From Cellulophaga fucicola (GTDB taxonomy: Bacteria; Bacteroidota; Bacteroidia; Flavobacteriales; Flavobacteriaceae), in assembly GCF_900119145.1 (NCBI RefSeq), contig NZ_FPIY01000003.1, positions 62,001 through 126,000 on the forward strand: a stretch of 64,000 nt of DNA, given 5' to 3'. The notes under the pieces are model-generated. The model was not told the DNA's origin. It saw nothing but the letters and a program-made list of their open reading frames with translations, and did no database searches. Position 1 is the first letter of the stretch. Each line of letters starts with the position of its first letter. A program made the position numbers and the translations under genes. Of the stretch, positions 43,896 through 53,489 are shown one piece after another.

Positions 43896-46325
43896 TTATT
43901 CTGCTCGTAAACTTTTTACTGGGTTTGTTATTGCTGCTTTTATGCTTTGGTAGCTTACCGTTATAACAGAAATTGCAAGTACCAAAAGTGCTATAAAAAC
44001 AAAAGACCAACCGTTTATTTCTATTCGGTACGAGAAATCTTCTAACCACTTTGTCATTACAAACCAAGCCAATGGTATAGATATTACTATAGATACCACT
44101 ACTAACTTTAAAAAGTCTAGTGTTAACTTGTACACAATGTTGCCTATACTTGCTCCTAAAACTTTGCGTACACCTATTTCTTTTATTCTTTTTTCTGCAT
44201 TAAATGTTGCCAAACCAAACAAGCCTAAACAAGCTATTAATATGGATAAAATTGTAAATGCAATAAATATTTTTCCCAAACGCTCTTCTGCTTGGTATAC
44301 ATCATTAAAAGAATCGTCTAAAAAATAGTAATTAAACGGTTGTCCAGAAGCAACGTTTCCCCAAAGTCCTTGAATACTTGCAATAGATTTTGCAAAATCT
44401 CCCTGACTTAATTTTACCACTAATTTACTACTTACTCTACGGCTTAATCTAAAACTTACCGGATCTATAGCATTACGTAATGTAGAGATATGAAAATCTT
44501 TAACTACGCCAATAACTTTATATTCAACTTTATCACTGTCGTCTACCAATGTCATTCCTATAGCATCGGCAGGCTTAATTCCCAATCTAGATATTGCTGT
44601 TTCGTTTACAATAATAGCGGTAGAATCTGTTTTGTACTTTGTATTAAAATCTCTTCCTGCTAAAAGGTTTATATTTAAAGTTGATACATAATCTTCATCT
44701 ACATCCCATTTTTGCATTTGTACCACAGCATCTTCAACAGCTTTTCCTTTTGCCGTAAAAGATTGGTCTGTTCTGTTAGATGGTGTTGGTAAAAAACTAG
44801 TAAGTGATACACTTTTTACACTCGCCAGTTTTTCTATTTCTTGCTTAAACGATGCTACTTGGTCTCCTGCAGCATACACATCATCTAAAACCAAAACCTG
44901 TTCTTTGGTGTAACCAATATCTTTACCTTTTATATATTGTAATTGCTGAAAAACCACTAACGTACTCCCCATTAAAAACACAGAGATTGCAAATTGAAAA
45001 ATCACTAATCCATTTCTTATTTTTCCTCCTCCTGCGTTAGATTTTTCGCCTCCTTTTAACACCTTAACGGGCTTAAATTTTGACATAAAAAATGCAGGAT
45101 AACTACCAGACAGTAAACCTAAAATTAAAGCAAAACCTAAAAGAATAAGCCAAAAAAGTGGATTTAAAAACGGAATTTCTATTGATTTATCTGCTAAATT
45201 ATTAAAGTAAGGCAGAATTAAAATGGTTGTTAGTACTGCAAAAATTAACGCTATTAATGACACCAATCCTGACTCTATTAAAAACTGTTTTATTAAGTCT
45301 GACTTAGAAGAGCCTAGTGTTTTACGCACACCTACTTCTTTTGCTCTTTTTAAAGATTGTGCCGTAGAAAGATTCATAAAATTTACACACGCTAACACTA
45401 TTAAAAACAGCCCTATAAAAGATAAAATATAGATGTTTTGTATGTTGTTATTCTGATTTAGCTCTGCAATACGGTCTGAGTGTAAATGTATTTTACCAAG
45501 CGGAATGGTATTAAAAACATAGAAGTTTCCTTCGCTTTTAAAACTCTCTACCGTCATTGTTGGAGCAAATGTTTTTTTCGCGTAAGGAGCAACGTAGTTT
45601 ATAAATATATTTTGCAACCTTTTATTAAAACTAGCTATGTTAGTATTAGGGTTTAACTTTACAAAAGTGCTAAAGTTGTTGCTGCCCCAACCAACTTCTT
45701 TTGCGTTAGGGTTGCTCGCCATAGACATTAACATATTGTAATCTCTTAAAAAAGAATTTTTAGGAAAATCTTCTATAACTCCTGTTACTGTATATACCTC
45801 ATCATTATCTAAAACTACCTGTTTACCAACAACCTCTTCTTCTGTAAATAGAGTTTTTGCTCCTGACCTGCTTAGTATTAAAGTATTTGGCTCTACTAAT
45901 GCTGTTTCTTTAGTGCCTTGCAACAATTCTAAACCAAACATTTTAAAAAATGATGGGTCTGCATAAGCATTACCATTAACCTTTATATTTTTATCAGAAT
46001 TTGTTTGACGCACCAACATTCCGCCCCAACCTCTTAATCTTGTTGTAAGTTGTACTTCTGAGTATTCACTTTCTAAAACCGAAGCCATTGGCGCCGTTAC
46101 AACAGCTAAATTATTAGACTGTGTTCCAAACTTAATATCTACATTTATTCTGTGAATTAATTCTTCATCAGCAAACATTTTATCATAACTAAGCTCATCA
46201 TAAATATATAATGAAATTAGTAGCGCACCTGCAACACCTATAGCTAAGCCAAATACATTTAAAAATGTAAAAAACAGATTATTTTTTAAATTACGCCACG
46301 CTATTTTTAGTTGATTCTTAAACAT
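43896..46325 (-). CDS. FtsX/MacB-like ABC permease (4 of 6)
   Basis: 809 aa, eight-TM duplicated permease; coupling motifs AKEVGVRKTLGSS and IKEIGVRKVLGAS; ends NPVKSLRAE. First gene of the second block: the 175-nt gap upstream contains a sigma-54-like element and a dyad, so it likely begins its own transcript. The leader includes the recurrent ATCAATCAAAA motif. Confidence 0.93.
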   Translation of the reverse strand: MFKNQLKIAWRNLKNNLFFTFLNVFGLAIGVAGALLISLYIYDELSYDKMFADEELIHRINVDIKFGTQSNNLAVVTAPMASVLESEYSEVQLTTRLRGWGGMLVRQTNSDKNIKVNGNAYADPSFFKMFGLELLQGTKETALVEPNTLILSRSGAKTLFTEEEVVGKQVVLDNDEVYTVTGVIEDFPKNSFLRDYNMLMSMASNPNAKEVGWGSNNFSTFVKLNPNTNIASFNKRLQNIFINYVAPYAKKTFAPTMTVESFKSEGNFYVFNTIPLGKIHLHSDRIAELNQNNNIQNIYILSFIGLFLIVLACVNFMNLSTAQSLKRAKEVGVRKTLGSSKSDLIKQFLIESGLVSLIALIFAVLTTILILPYFNNLADKSIEIPFLNPLFWLILLGFALILGLLSGSYPAFFMSKFKPVKVLKGGEKSNAGGGKIRNGLVIFQFAISVFLMGSTLVVFQQLQYIKGKDIGYTKEQVLVLDDVYAAGDQVASFKQEIEKLASVKSVSLTSFLPTPSNRTDQSFTAKGKAVEDAVVQMQKWDVDEDYVSTLNINLLAGRDFNTKYKTDSTAIIVNETAISRLGIKPADAIGMTLVDDSDKVEYKVIGVVKDFHISTLRNAIDPVSFRLSRRVSSKLVVKLSQGDFAKSIASIQGLWGNVASGQPFNYYFLDDSFNDVYQAEERLGKIFIAFTILSILIACLGLFGLATFNAEKRIKEIGVRKVLGASIGNIVYKLTLDFLKLVVVSIVISIPLAWFVMTKWLEDFSYRIEINGWSFVFIALLVLAISVITVSYQSIKAAITNPVKSLRAE

Positions 46326-46372
46326 AATTTTTATTCTTTACTGTTCGTTTTTTGATTGATGCTTACTAATAC

Positions 46373-46387
46373 CCTAATTCTGTGCCA
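46373..46387 (-). promoter_or_regulatory. Possible sigma-54 promoter for the second permease block
   Basis: On the - strand, TGGCACAGAATTAGG: an exact -24 TGGCAC, and TAGG at the -12 position where TTGC is expected, with correct 12-bp spacing. The missing C at -12 weakens the call. Predicted start near 46361, 36 nt before the ATG. Confidence 0.4.
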
Positions 46388-46450
46388 AAATCTCAAACAC
46401 ATAACAAACAGCTACTTACATATTATTTTTGATTAAAAAATTGATGCAAC

Positions 46451-46467
46451 TGTAAAAAAAATTTACA
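46451..46467 (-). promoter_or_regulatory. Candidate activator site (TGTAAA-N5-TTTACA)
   Basis: Perfect inverted repeat TGTAAA-N5-TTTACA centred about 98 bp upstream of the predicted sigma-54 start. The half-site TGTAAA is shared with the dyad between tolC and the response regulator gene. Confidence 0.45.
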
Positions 46468-46500
46468 CAGACTGTCCATATTTTGTACGTTAAAAAAGAA

Positions 46501-48933
46501 CTATTCTGTTCGTAGGCTTTTAACTGGGTTTGCTATTGCAGACTTTATAGACTGAAAACCAACAGTTACAATTGTTATTAGCATTGCAAAACCACCTGCT
46601 AATAAAAATACCCACCATTTAATTTCAATTTTATAGGTAAAATCTTGTAACCAATTTTGCATAAGATAGTATGCTATAGGAGATGCAATGACAAATGCAA
46701 CCAATACTAGCTTTAAAAAATCTTTGGTTAATAACTGTACAACAGATTTTACACTGGCACCTAAAACTTTACGTATCCCAATTTCTTTCTTCTTTTGCTC
46801 TGCAACATAAGACACCAAACCAAATAACCCTAAACAACTAATTAAAATGGCCAAAATGGTAAATGCTATAGATATTTTAGATAATTTTTGTTCTTCTGCG
46901 TATAACTTTTCGGTTTCTTTATCTACAAAAACATACTCAAATGGCGCATACGGATTCACTTTTTTCCAGTTGGCCTCTAAACCGCTCAATACACTTTTTA
47001 AATTGTTGGTTTCTAACTTAGCAACTATCCAATCTGGTTCTGTTTCACTATAAATAAGCATAGGTGAAATTGCTTGTTTAAAATCTTCAAAATGAAAATT
47101 CTCTGTAACACCCACAATTTCATAATTCTCTGTTTCACTGCCATAACTGCTAACAATTGTAGCTGCTAAGGCGTTTTCTATATCAATATTAAAAGCCTTT
47201 AGGGTTGCCATATTTACCAATACGCCTGTAGAGTCTGTTGCTCTAAGCTTACGACCTTTAATAATTTTGGTTCCAATGGTTTCTAAATAATTAGGAGTAA
47301 TACCATTGTAAAAAACAGAGGTTAGGTTATTATCATCTTGACTAGGTAAACGCATTGCCAAATCGCCCATAATAGATCTGGATGGGTAATTATTACTCCC
47401 TGTAACAGAGCTAACACCAGATACTCCTTGTAATTGTGATTGTATAGCACTAAAATTTTGTTGTAATTCTTGTGTTCCTAAACGTATTGCTAACAAATTA
47501 TCTTTGTTAAAGCCTAAATCTTTTTGCTTAGCAAATTTTAGTTGTTGTGATACTATTATAACACTTACTGTTAAAACTATTGATACTACAAACTGAAAAA
47601 CAACCAAACCACGCCTTAATAAACCATTGCTAGATTGTAGTTCTGTTGCCCCTTTTAGCACTTTAGACGGTTTAAAAGAAGACAACACCAATGCCGGATA
47701 AATACCTGCTATTAAGCCTGTTAAAAAACCCATAGACCCCAACAACAATAAAATTTTAAGGTTTAATATATGTTCTGGCTCTATGTTACCGCCTGTTAAT
47801 ACATTAGCAACCGGAAGCAATAATAAAACTATAGGTATGCTAATAAATACTGCTAAAAATGCAATTAAAATAGACTCACTTAAAAACTGCTGTACCAAAG
47901 AGCTTTTTTGCGCTCCAATGGCTTTTCTTACCCCTATTTCTTTTGCTCTTTTACTAGCTCTGGCTGTACTTAAATTAATAAAGTTTACACAGGCAACTAG
48001 TTGTACTATAAAGGCTAAAAACAATAGTGCATACAAGTATTCTATATTAGATACTTCTTCTATTTGCTTGTCTATACCTTTAGAGTGCAAATGAATATCT
48101 GTAACAGATTGTAATAGTAATTTTTTATCAAAACCCATATCAGCCAAATCAATTCCTCCACGATCTAGTAAAAACTTAGGTATCTTTTTTTCTAATCTGG
48201 TTTTGCTGTCATTGGCTCCTAGTTTTATATAACTGTACGCAAAGTTTTGCGTTGCAAAATTGCTAATATTGTTAGTGTATTCACCAATGCCAGGCGAGTT
48301 CATACACAGTATATAATTAGGATTTAAATGCGTTGGGTTGGTTGGTTCATTAAAAACTCCGGTAATGGTTGCGTTAAATTGGTCTTCTCCTGCACCAATA
48401 ACTAATGTTTTGTTTACAACTTGTTTGGTGTCTTTAAATAATTTTGAAGCTAATTTTTTTGATAAAACAATGCTATTTGGTTTTTCTAAGGCTGTAGCCA
48501 AATTACCTTCTGCGGCTGTATAATTAAAAAATTTAAAAAAGGTAGAATCGGCCACATATCCTTTACTCTCATAATAACTTTGGTTGTTTTTGGGGTTACG
48601 AATTAGAGCTTCTTCTCCAGACCCAAAATAAACAACCCTACAAGCATCTACCACTTCTGGTAAATCTTCTTTTAAAGCAAAAGCTATTGGAGGGCTACTT
48701 GTAGCTACATCTGCATTTATACTGTTGTTACTTTTTGATTTTATTTTAGTACGTATTCTGTATACAGAAGCAACATCTTTATGGTGCGTATCATACCCAA
48801 ATTGCGCATTAACATAAGATATTATAATTAAGCAACATATTGTACCTACAGTAAGGCTAAGAATATTTATACCTGTCTGCAACGGATTTTTTTTAAGACT
48901 ACGCCACGCTATTTTTAGTTGATTTTTAAACAT
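46501..48933 (-). CDS. FtsX/MacB-like ABC permease (5 of 6)
   Basis: 810 aa. TM1 is in INILSLTVGTICCLIIISY, with two Cys not found in the other paralogues. Coupling motifs AKEIGVRKAIGAQ and KKEIGIRKVLGAS; tail NPVKSLRTE. Last gene of the first block (TolC, adaptor, ATPase, two permeases); 30 nt after the preceding permease. Leader carries ATCAATCAAAA 12 nt before the ATG. Confidence 0.93.
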   Translation of the reverse strand: MFKNQLKIAWRSLKKNPLQTGINILSLTVGTICCLIIISYVNAQFGYDTHHKDVASVYRIRTKIKSKSNNSINADVATSSPPIAFALKEDLPEVVDACRVVYFGSGEEALIRNPKNNQSYYESKGYVADSTFFKFFNYTAAEGNLATALEKPNSIVLSKKLASKLFKDTKQVVNKTLVIGAGEDQFNATITGVFNEPTNPTHLNPNYILCMNSPGIGEYTNNISNFATQNFAYSYIKLGANDSKTRLEKKIPKFLLDRGGIDLADMGFDKKLLLQSVTDIHLHSKGIDKQIEEVSNIEYLYALLFLAFIVQLVACVNFINLSTARASKRAKEIGVRKAIGAQKSSLVQQFLSESILIAFLAVFISIPIVLLLLPVANVLTGGNIEPEHILNLKILLLLGSMGFLTGLIAGIYPALVLSSFKPSKVLKGATELQSSNGLLRRGLVVFQFVVSIVLTVSVIIVSQQLKFAKQKDLGFNKDNLLAIRLGTQELQQNFSAIQSQLQGVSGVSSVTGSNNYPSRSIMGDLAMRLPSQDDNNLTSVFYNGITPNYLETIGTKIIKGRKLRATDSTGVLVNMATLKAFNIDIENALAATIVSSYGSETENYEIVGVTENFHFEDFKQAISPMLIYSETEPDWIVAKLETNNLKSVLSGLEANWKKVNPYAPFEYVFVDKETEKLYAEEQKLSKISIAFTILAILISCLGLFGLVSYVAEQKKKEIGIRKVLGASVKSVVQLLTKDFLKLVLVAFVIASPIAYYLMQNWLQDFTYKIEIKWWVFLLAGGFAMLITIVTVGFQSIKSAIANPVKSLRTE

Positions 48934-48963
48934 AACTGCTTGTTTTTTTGATTGATGAATGAA

Positions 48964-51321
48964 TTACTCTGTTCGCAAGCTTTTTACAGGGTTAGTTATT
49001 GCTGCTTTTATAGCTTGAAAACTTACCGTTAACAAAGCAATTGCAACTGCTCCTATGCCTGCCAAAGCAAACATCCACCATTGCATATTTATACGGTAAG
49101 CGTAGTCTTCTAACCAGCTAGACATTGCCCACCAAGCTACAGGTATTGCTATAACAATAGATAAAACCACAAGTCTTATAAAATCTTTAGATAATAGATT
49201 TACAATATTAACCACACTTGCACCTAACACTTTACGTACACCTATTTCCTTACTTCTTTGTTCTGATGTATATGCTGCCAAACCAAATAAGCCCAAGCAG
49301 GAAATAAATATAGCCAGTAAAGCAAATATTTGTGATAGTCTACCAACCAACATTTCACTTTTAAATTTTTGGTTAAAAGCATCGTCTACAAACTCGTACT
49401 CAAACGGAAAAGCAGAGTTGTGTTTCTGCATAATACTTGCCATACCTGCAAGTGCATTTTTTACATCTACATCTTGCTTAATACGTACGTACATATATTG
49501 CGCTTCGCTAGGCGCGTTAATAAACATAACCGGATCGCTTTTACCATACATATCTCCGTATAAAAAATCTTTAACAACACCCACCACAGTAATTTTATCT
49601 TCTCCAAAATAAATATCCTTGCCTACTGCAGATTCTGTATCTATAAGCTTAGCAAACGATTCTGTAATTATTACACTAGTACTATCTAACTCTTGGTTTT
49701 GTTTAAAATTTCTGCCATCTACTAAATCCATACCAGCAGTACTTAAAAAGTCCGGATTTATATATCTAAAAGAAATAAGCATTTCACTATTAGCATCTGC
49801 CATTCCAGACCAAGTTGCTCCAGATCCATTATTACCAATAGACAGTGTGTTATAGCTATTTAACCCTGTATTTTCTATCATACCAGTAGCTAGCATTTCT
49901 TGCTTTATTGCCGTGAAATTTTTAACCATATCTCCTCTAACATTCATTGTTACAAGATTGGTTTTATTGTATCCTAACTGTCTGTTTTTTACGTGCTGTA
50001 CTTGCTTGTACACCACAATAGTGCTTATTATTAATATTATTGATGCTGCAAACTGAGTTACCACAAGCCCTTTTCTAATAAACACAGAACCTTTTTGATT
50101 GCTACTTATGCCTTTTAAAACAGTTACTGGCAAAAATGAAGACAAATAAAACGCCGGATAACAACCTGCAAAAACACCACAAAAAATGGTAATACCAAAC
50201 AGAGCTAACCAGTGTAAAGGATTGCTTATTCCCATTATTAATTCTTTTTCTATAACAGTATTAAACTGTGGCAACAATAAAAACACTAATAAAATACTTA
50301 CCAGTGTAGCTATACTTGCAATAACTAAAGATTCTGTTATAAATTGAAAAATTAAGCGTTTACGACCCGCACCTAAAACTTTACGCACTCCAACTTCATT
50401 GGCTCTTTTTGCACTACGAGCTGTAGACAAGTTCATAAAATTAATACAAGCTATTATTAAGATAATCCAAGCTATTACGGAGAATAGATTTACGTACATA
50501 ATTCTGCCTCCTACTTGTTTTCCGCCTTCAAAATTATCTCTTAAACGCCAGTCTAACATACTATGCATAAAGGCATACGTATCATTACCTTCCATTTTAG
50601 TTTGTAAAAACTTTTTTATAGTAGTATTTACAACTGCTGCATCTACTTTATGGTCTAATTGTATATACGTGTCTACAGAGTTATTTCCCCAAGCATTTAA
50701 ATAATCTTTGTCTTTAGCGTATGCATCAAAAGACGCTAGCCAGTCAAAATTTACAGTAACATTTTTAGGAAAATCTACAACAACACCTGTAACGGTGTAA
50801 CTGTATTTATTGTCTAGTTCTATAGTTCTACCAACCGCATTATTGCCAGCTCCAAATAATTGTGATGCTGTTTTTTGAGTAAGTATTATGGCGTCTGTAT
50901 CTTCCAATGCTGTGTTTGCATCTCCTTGTATAAATTCTAGACTAAAAATGTCTAAAAAATCTGAATCTACATAACTCCCTTTTTTATATAAAGACTTGTC
51001 TCCTTGTTTAAAAAGTCGTTCTTCATCTCTATACCTAGTAGCATTTATAATCCCAGGAACTTCCTTTTTTAAAGCTTCTGCTAAAGGTCCGGGAGTAGAA
51101 GTAAATGTGCGCCACTCACCATTATATTTTTGGTTGGTTGGCAAATAATACACCTGCTCTTTATTAGAAAAAACTGCGTCGTAGTTTACCTCATCTTCTA
51201 CCCATAAAAAAATAAGACTGGCACAGGTAATACCCATTGCTAACCCAAAAATATTGAGAAAACTATAGCCTTTATTTTTTAACAAGCTCCTAAACGCAAT
51301 TTTAAAATAATTCTTGAACAT
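48964..51321 (-). CDS. FtsX/MacB-like ABC permease (6 of 6)
   Basis: 785 aa, the shortest of the six. Coupling motifs ANEVGVRKVLGAG and SKEIGVRKVLGAS; tail NPVKSLRTE. It lies 52 nt downstream of the canonical ATPase, so it is the most likely primary partner of that ATPase and of the adaptor. Its leader has two copies of ATCAATCAAAA. Confidence 0.93.
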   Translation of the reverse strand: MFKNYFKIAFRSLLKNKGYSFLNIFGLAMGITCASLIFLWVEDEVNYDAVFSNKEQVYYLPTNQKYNGEWRTFTSTPGPLAEALKKEVPGIINATRYRDEERLFKQGDKSLYKKGSYVDSDFLDIFSLEFIQGDANTALEDTDAIILTQKTASQLFGAGNNAVGRTIELDNKYSYTVTGVVVDFPKNVTVNFDWLASFDAYAKDKDYLNAWGNNSVDTYIQLDHKVDAAVVNTTIKKFLQTKMEGNDTYAFMHSMLDWRLRDNFEGGKQVGGRIMYVNLFSVIAWIILIIACINFMNLSTARSAKRANEVGVRKVLGAGRKRLIFQFITESLVIASIATLVSILLVFLLLPQFNTVIEKELIMGISNPLHWLALFGITIFCGVFAGCYPAFYLSSFLPVTVLKGISSNQKGSVFIRKGLVVTQFAASIILIISTIVVYKQVQHVKNRQLGYNKTNLVTMNVRGDMVKNFTAIKQEMLATGMIENTGLNSYNTLSIGNNGSGATWSGMADANSEMLISFRYINPDFLSTAGMDLVDGRNFKQNQELDSTSVIITESFAKLIDTESAVGKDIYFGEDKITVVGVVKDFLYGDMYGKSDPVMFINAPSEAQYMYVRIKQDVDVKNALAGMASIMQKHNSAFPFEYEFVDDAFNQKFKSEMLVGRLSQIFALLAIFISCLGLFGLAAYTSEQRSKEIGVRKVLGASVVNIVNLLSKDFIRLVVLSIVIAIPVAWWAMSSWLEDYAYRINMQWWMFALAGIGAVAIALLTVSFQAIKAAITNPVKSLRTE

Positions 51322-51373
51322 GGTGATTGGCTATTTTGATTGATTGATGATTTTGATTGATGATGAACTCTGC

Positions 51374-52072
51374 TTATTTTACTACTGCCTCAAAAGGTTT
51401 ATTATGACTTTCGGTTACTATTTGACCGTCAAAAAGATTTACAACCCTGTGTGCGTAATGCGAGTCTCTATCTGAGTGTGTTACCATTACTATAGTTGTA
51501 CCTTCTTGGTTTAGTTCTGTTAGCAAATTCATTACTTCTATTCCGTTTTTAGAATCTAAGTTACCTGTTGGCTCATCTGCTAGTATTAATTTTGGATTTG
51601 TAACTACGGCTCTTGCTATGGCAACACGCTGTTGTTGACCACCAGATAATTGCTGTGGAAAATGCTTTTCTCTGTGGGCAATTTTCATACGTTCTAGAAC
51701 TGCTCTTACTTTTTGTTTGCGTTCTGCCTTATCCATTTTTAAATAGATTAATGGTAATTCTACGTTTTCAAAAACAGTAAGCTCGTCTATTAAATTAAAA
51801 CTCTGAAATACGAACCCTAAATTACCTTTACGCAAACCTGTACGTTGGTTTTCTTTTAAACCACCTACTTCATGACCTGCAAATTGGTAACTGCCGTCTG
51901 ATGGATTGTCTAACATACCTATTATATTTAGTAAGGTAGATTTACCACAACCAGATGGCCCCATTATGGCTACAAACTCGCCCTGGCCTACATTTAAGTT
52001 TACACTGTTTAGTGCCAAAGTTTCTACTTCTTCGGTTCTAAAGCTTTTTTTAAGGTCTTTTATTTGTATCAT
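51374..52072 (-). CDS. MacB/LolD-type ABC ATPase
   Basis: 232 aa. Walker A GPSGCGKS (38-45), Q-loop FVFQSFNLIDELT, canonical signature LSGGQQQRVAIARA, Walker B LILADEPT with a normal D-loop GNLDSK, and H-loop in VTHSDRD. This is the fully canonical partner for the permeases, unlike the ATPase at 35 kb. It lies between the adaptor gene (152-nt gap containing a repeat element) and permease 6. Confidence 0.94.
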   Translation of the reverse strand: MIQIKDLKKSFRTEEVETLALNSVNLNVGQGEFVAIMGPSGCGKSTLLNIIGMLDNPSDGSYQFAGHEVGGLKENQRTGLRKGNLGFVFQSFNLIDELTVFENVELPLIYLKMDKAERKQKVRAVLERMKIAHREKHFPQQLSGGQQQRVAIARAVVTNPKLILADEPTGNLDSKNGIEVMNLLTELNQEGTTIVMVTHSDRDSHYAHRVVNLFDGQIVTESHNKPFEAVVK

Positions 52073-52145
52073 TTTTGATTGTTTTTTTATTCTTCCTTTA
52101 CCCTCTAAAGGAGGGAGTTAGTTACGAATTAATTATTTATTTTAT

Positions 52146-52227
52146 GTGTTAGGGATTGTAGTGTAAATCCTTTTTTTTCTTCTTAAAAAAGATTGCAACG
52201 TAAAGCCCGCCCAAAGGGAACACCCTA
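52146..52227 (-). repeat. Dispersed ~82-bp intergenic repeat, copy 1
   Basis: Begins GTGTTAGGGATTGTAGTG and ends GGAACACCCTA on the + strand; about 80% identical by eye to 61481-61563. Inside it a GATTGyAryG unit occurs twice, and TAGGG/CCCTA can pair at the ends. It starts at the last codon of the adaptor gene (the TAG stop is the CTA end of the repeat). It resembles the REP-like GGGCGGGCTTT elements seen at gene 3' ends in Flavobacteriaceae. Confidence 0.75.
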
Positions 52228-53475
52228 TTTTAAAACTATTTTTTCTGCTTCTCCAAAACTATCGTAATTAGAGGTTATTACATTTTCACCTGCCTGCAAG
52301 CCTTCTAAAACTTCGTAATATTTAGAGTTTTGCTTGCCTATTCTTATGTTGCGTTTTAAAGCTTCGCCACCATCTGGATTTACTACAAAAATCCACTGTC
52401 CGCCTGTACTTTGAAAAAAGCTACCTTTAGATACCAAAAGCGCATCTGAAGAGGCTCCTAATTGTAGTTTTACATTAAAGCTTTGTCCTGCTCTTATGTT
52501 TTCTGGTTTTTCTGATGTAAATACTAGATCTACTTTAAATTTACCACCGCGAACTTCTGGGTATACTTTGCGTAAACGCAGATTATACGTTTTTCCATTG
52601 CGCTCAAAAGAGGCATTTAAATCTCTTTTTACACGGTCTATGTAATGCTCATCTATCTCGGCTTCTATTTTATAATCTGTTAGTACATTTATTTGCCCTA
52701 TACGCTGACCTTGGTTTATACTTTGACCAATTTCTGCATCTAAAAATCCTAATTGGCCATCTGCTGGTGCACGCACATTTAAGTGATCTAGACGCTCGTA
52801 AACCATAGATAATGTTTTTTGCATTCTGTTTAAATCTGTGTCTAAACCAGCAAGTGATGTATTACGCATTTTATCGTCTTGCTCTGTCTGTATTTTTACA
52901 ATATCATGTTGTTTTAAAGATAGCTCGTAGTTCTCTTTTGCGGTTAAAAATGCTTCTTTAGAGATTAACCCGTCATTGTAAAGCTCTTGGTTTTGTTGGT
53001 AATTACGCTTTAAACGGGTTAACTCATAAGATGTGGTTGCTAAAGATTTACGGCCTTCTACTTGTCTAGAGTCAAAGGTTAGTTTGGTAGATCTTAAATC
53101 GTTTTGTTTTAGCGCAAGGTTACTCTCACTTGCTAAAATTTGCTCGTATAAATTACTATTTTCTAGCCTTAGAATAATGTCGCCTTTTTTTACCATTGCA
53201 CCTTCTTCTATCAATTTTTCGGTAACTCTACCGCCTTCATAAGCATCCATATAAATGGTTGCTATTGGTGCAGCACTACCATTAATTGTAATGTAATCGT
53301 CGAACTTACCTTGAGTTACTTCTGCTATAGATAATTTGTCTTTCTCTGTTCTAAAAGTAGCTACAGAATTACTCCAAATTATTTTGTATGCTGCAAAAGC
53401 AACTACTAGTCCAATAGCAATGTATGCATAGTGTTTTGGACGTAATCCTTTTCTTTTTTCTAATTGAATATCCAT
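52225..53475 (-). CDS. HlyD/MacA-type periplasmic adaptor
   Basis: 416 aa membrane-fusion protein. One N-terminal TM helix (~17-34), a first beta-barrel/lipoyl half (TINGSAAPIATIYMDAYEGG, KKGDIILRLEN), a long coiled-coil hairpin (~100-215), lipoyl second half (VRAPADGQLGFLDAEIGQSI), and beta-barrel/MP domains at the C-terminus. It should link an inner-membrane MacB-type transporter to the TolC protein encoded 14 nt upstream. It is the only adaptor for six permeases in the cluster. Confidence 0.92.
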   Translation of the reverse strand: MDIQLEKRKGLRPKHYAYIAIGLVVAFAAYKIIWSNSVATFRTEKDKLSIAEVTQGKFDDYITINGSAAPIATIYMDAYEGGRVTEKLIEEGAMVKKGDIILRLENSNLYEQILASESNLALKQNDLRSTKLTFDSRQVEGRKSLATTSYELTRLKRNYQQNQELYNDGLISKEAFLTAKENYELSLKQHDIVKIQTEQDDKMRNTSLAGLDTDLNRMQKTLSMVYERLDHLNVRAPADGQLGFLDAEIGQSINQGQRIGQINVLTDYKIEAEIDEHYIDRVKRDLNASFERNGKTYNLRLRKVYPEVRGGKFKVDLVFTSEKPENIRAGQSFNVKLQLGASSDALLVSKGSFFQSTGGQWIFVVNPDGGEALKRNIRIGKQNSKYYEVLEGLQAGENVITSNYDSFGEAEKIVLK

Positions 53476-53489
53476 CTATATTGTAATTG

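Noticed and set aside
43870-44067. 66-residue N-terminal extension of the GIN-domain gene
   Set aside because: It overlaps the end of the upstream permease in another frame, and a typical signal peptide begins at the ATG at 43869.
51334-51361. GATTGAT repeats as a microsatellite or CRISPR-like array
   Set aside because: Units are too short and irregular and there are no spacers; treated as a leader motif instead.
52089-52118. CCCTCTAAAGGAGGG as a terminator between adaptor and ATPase genes
   Set aside because: Five-base stem without a T-run on the coding (-) strand; too weak to call.
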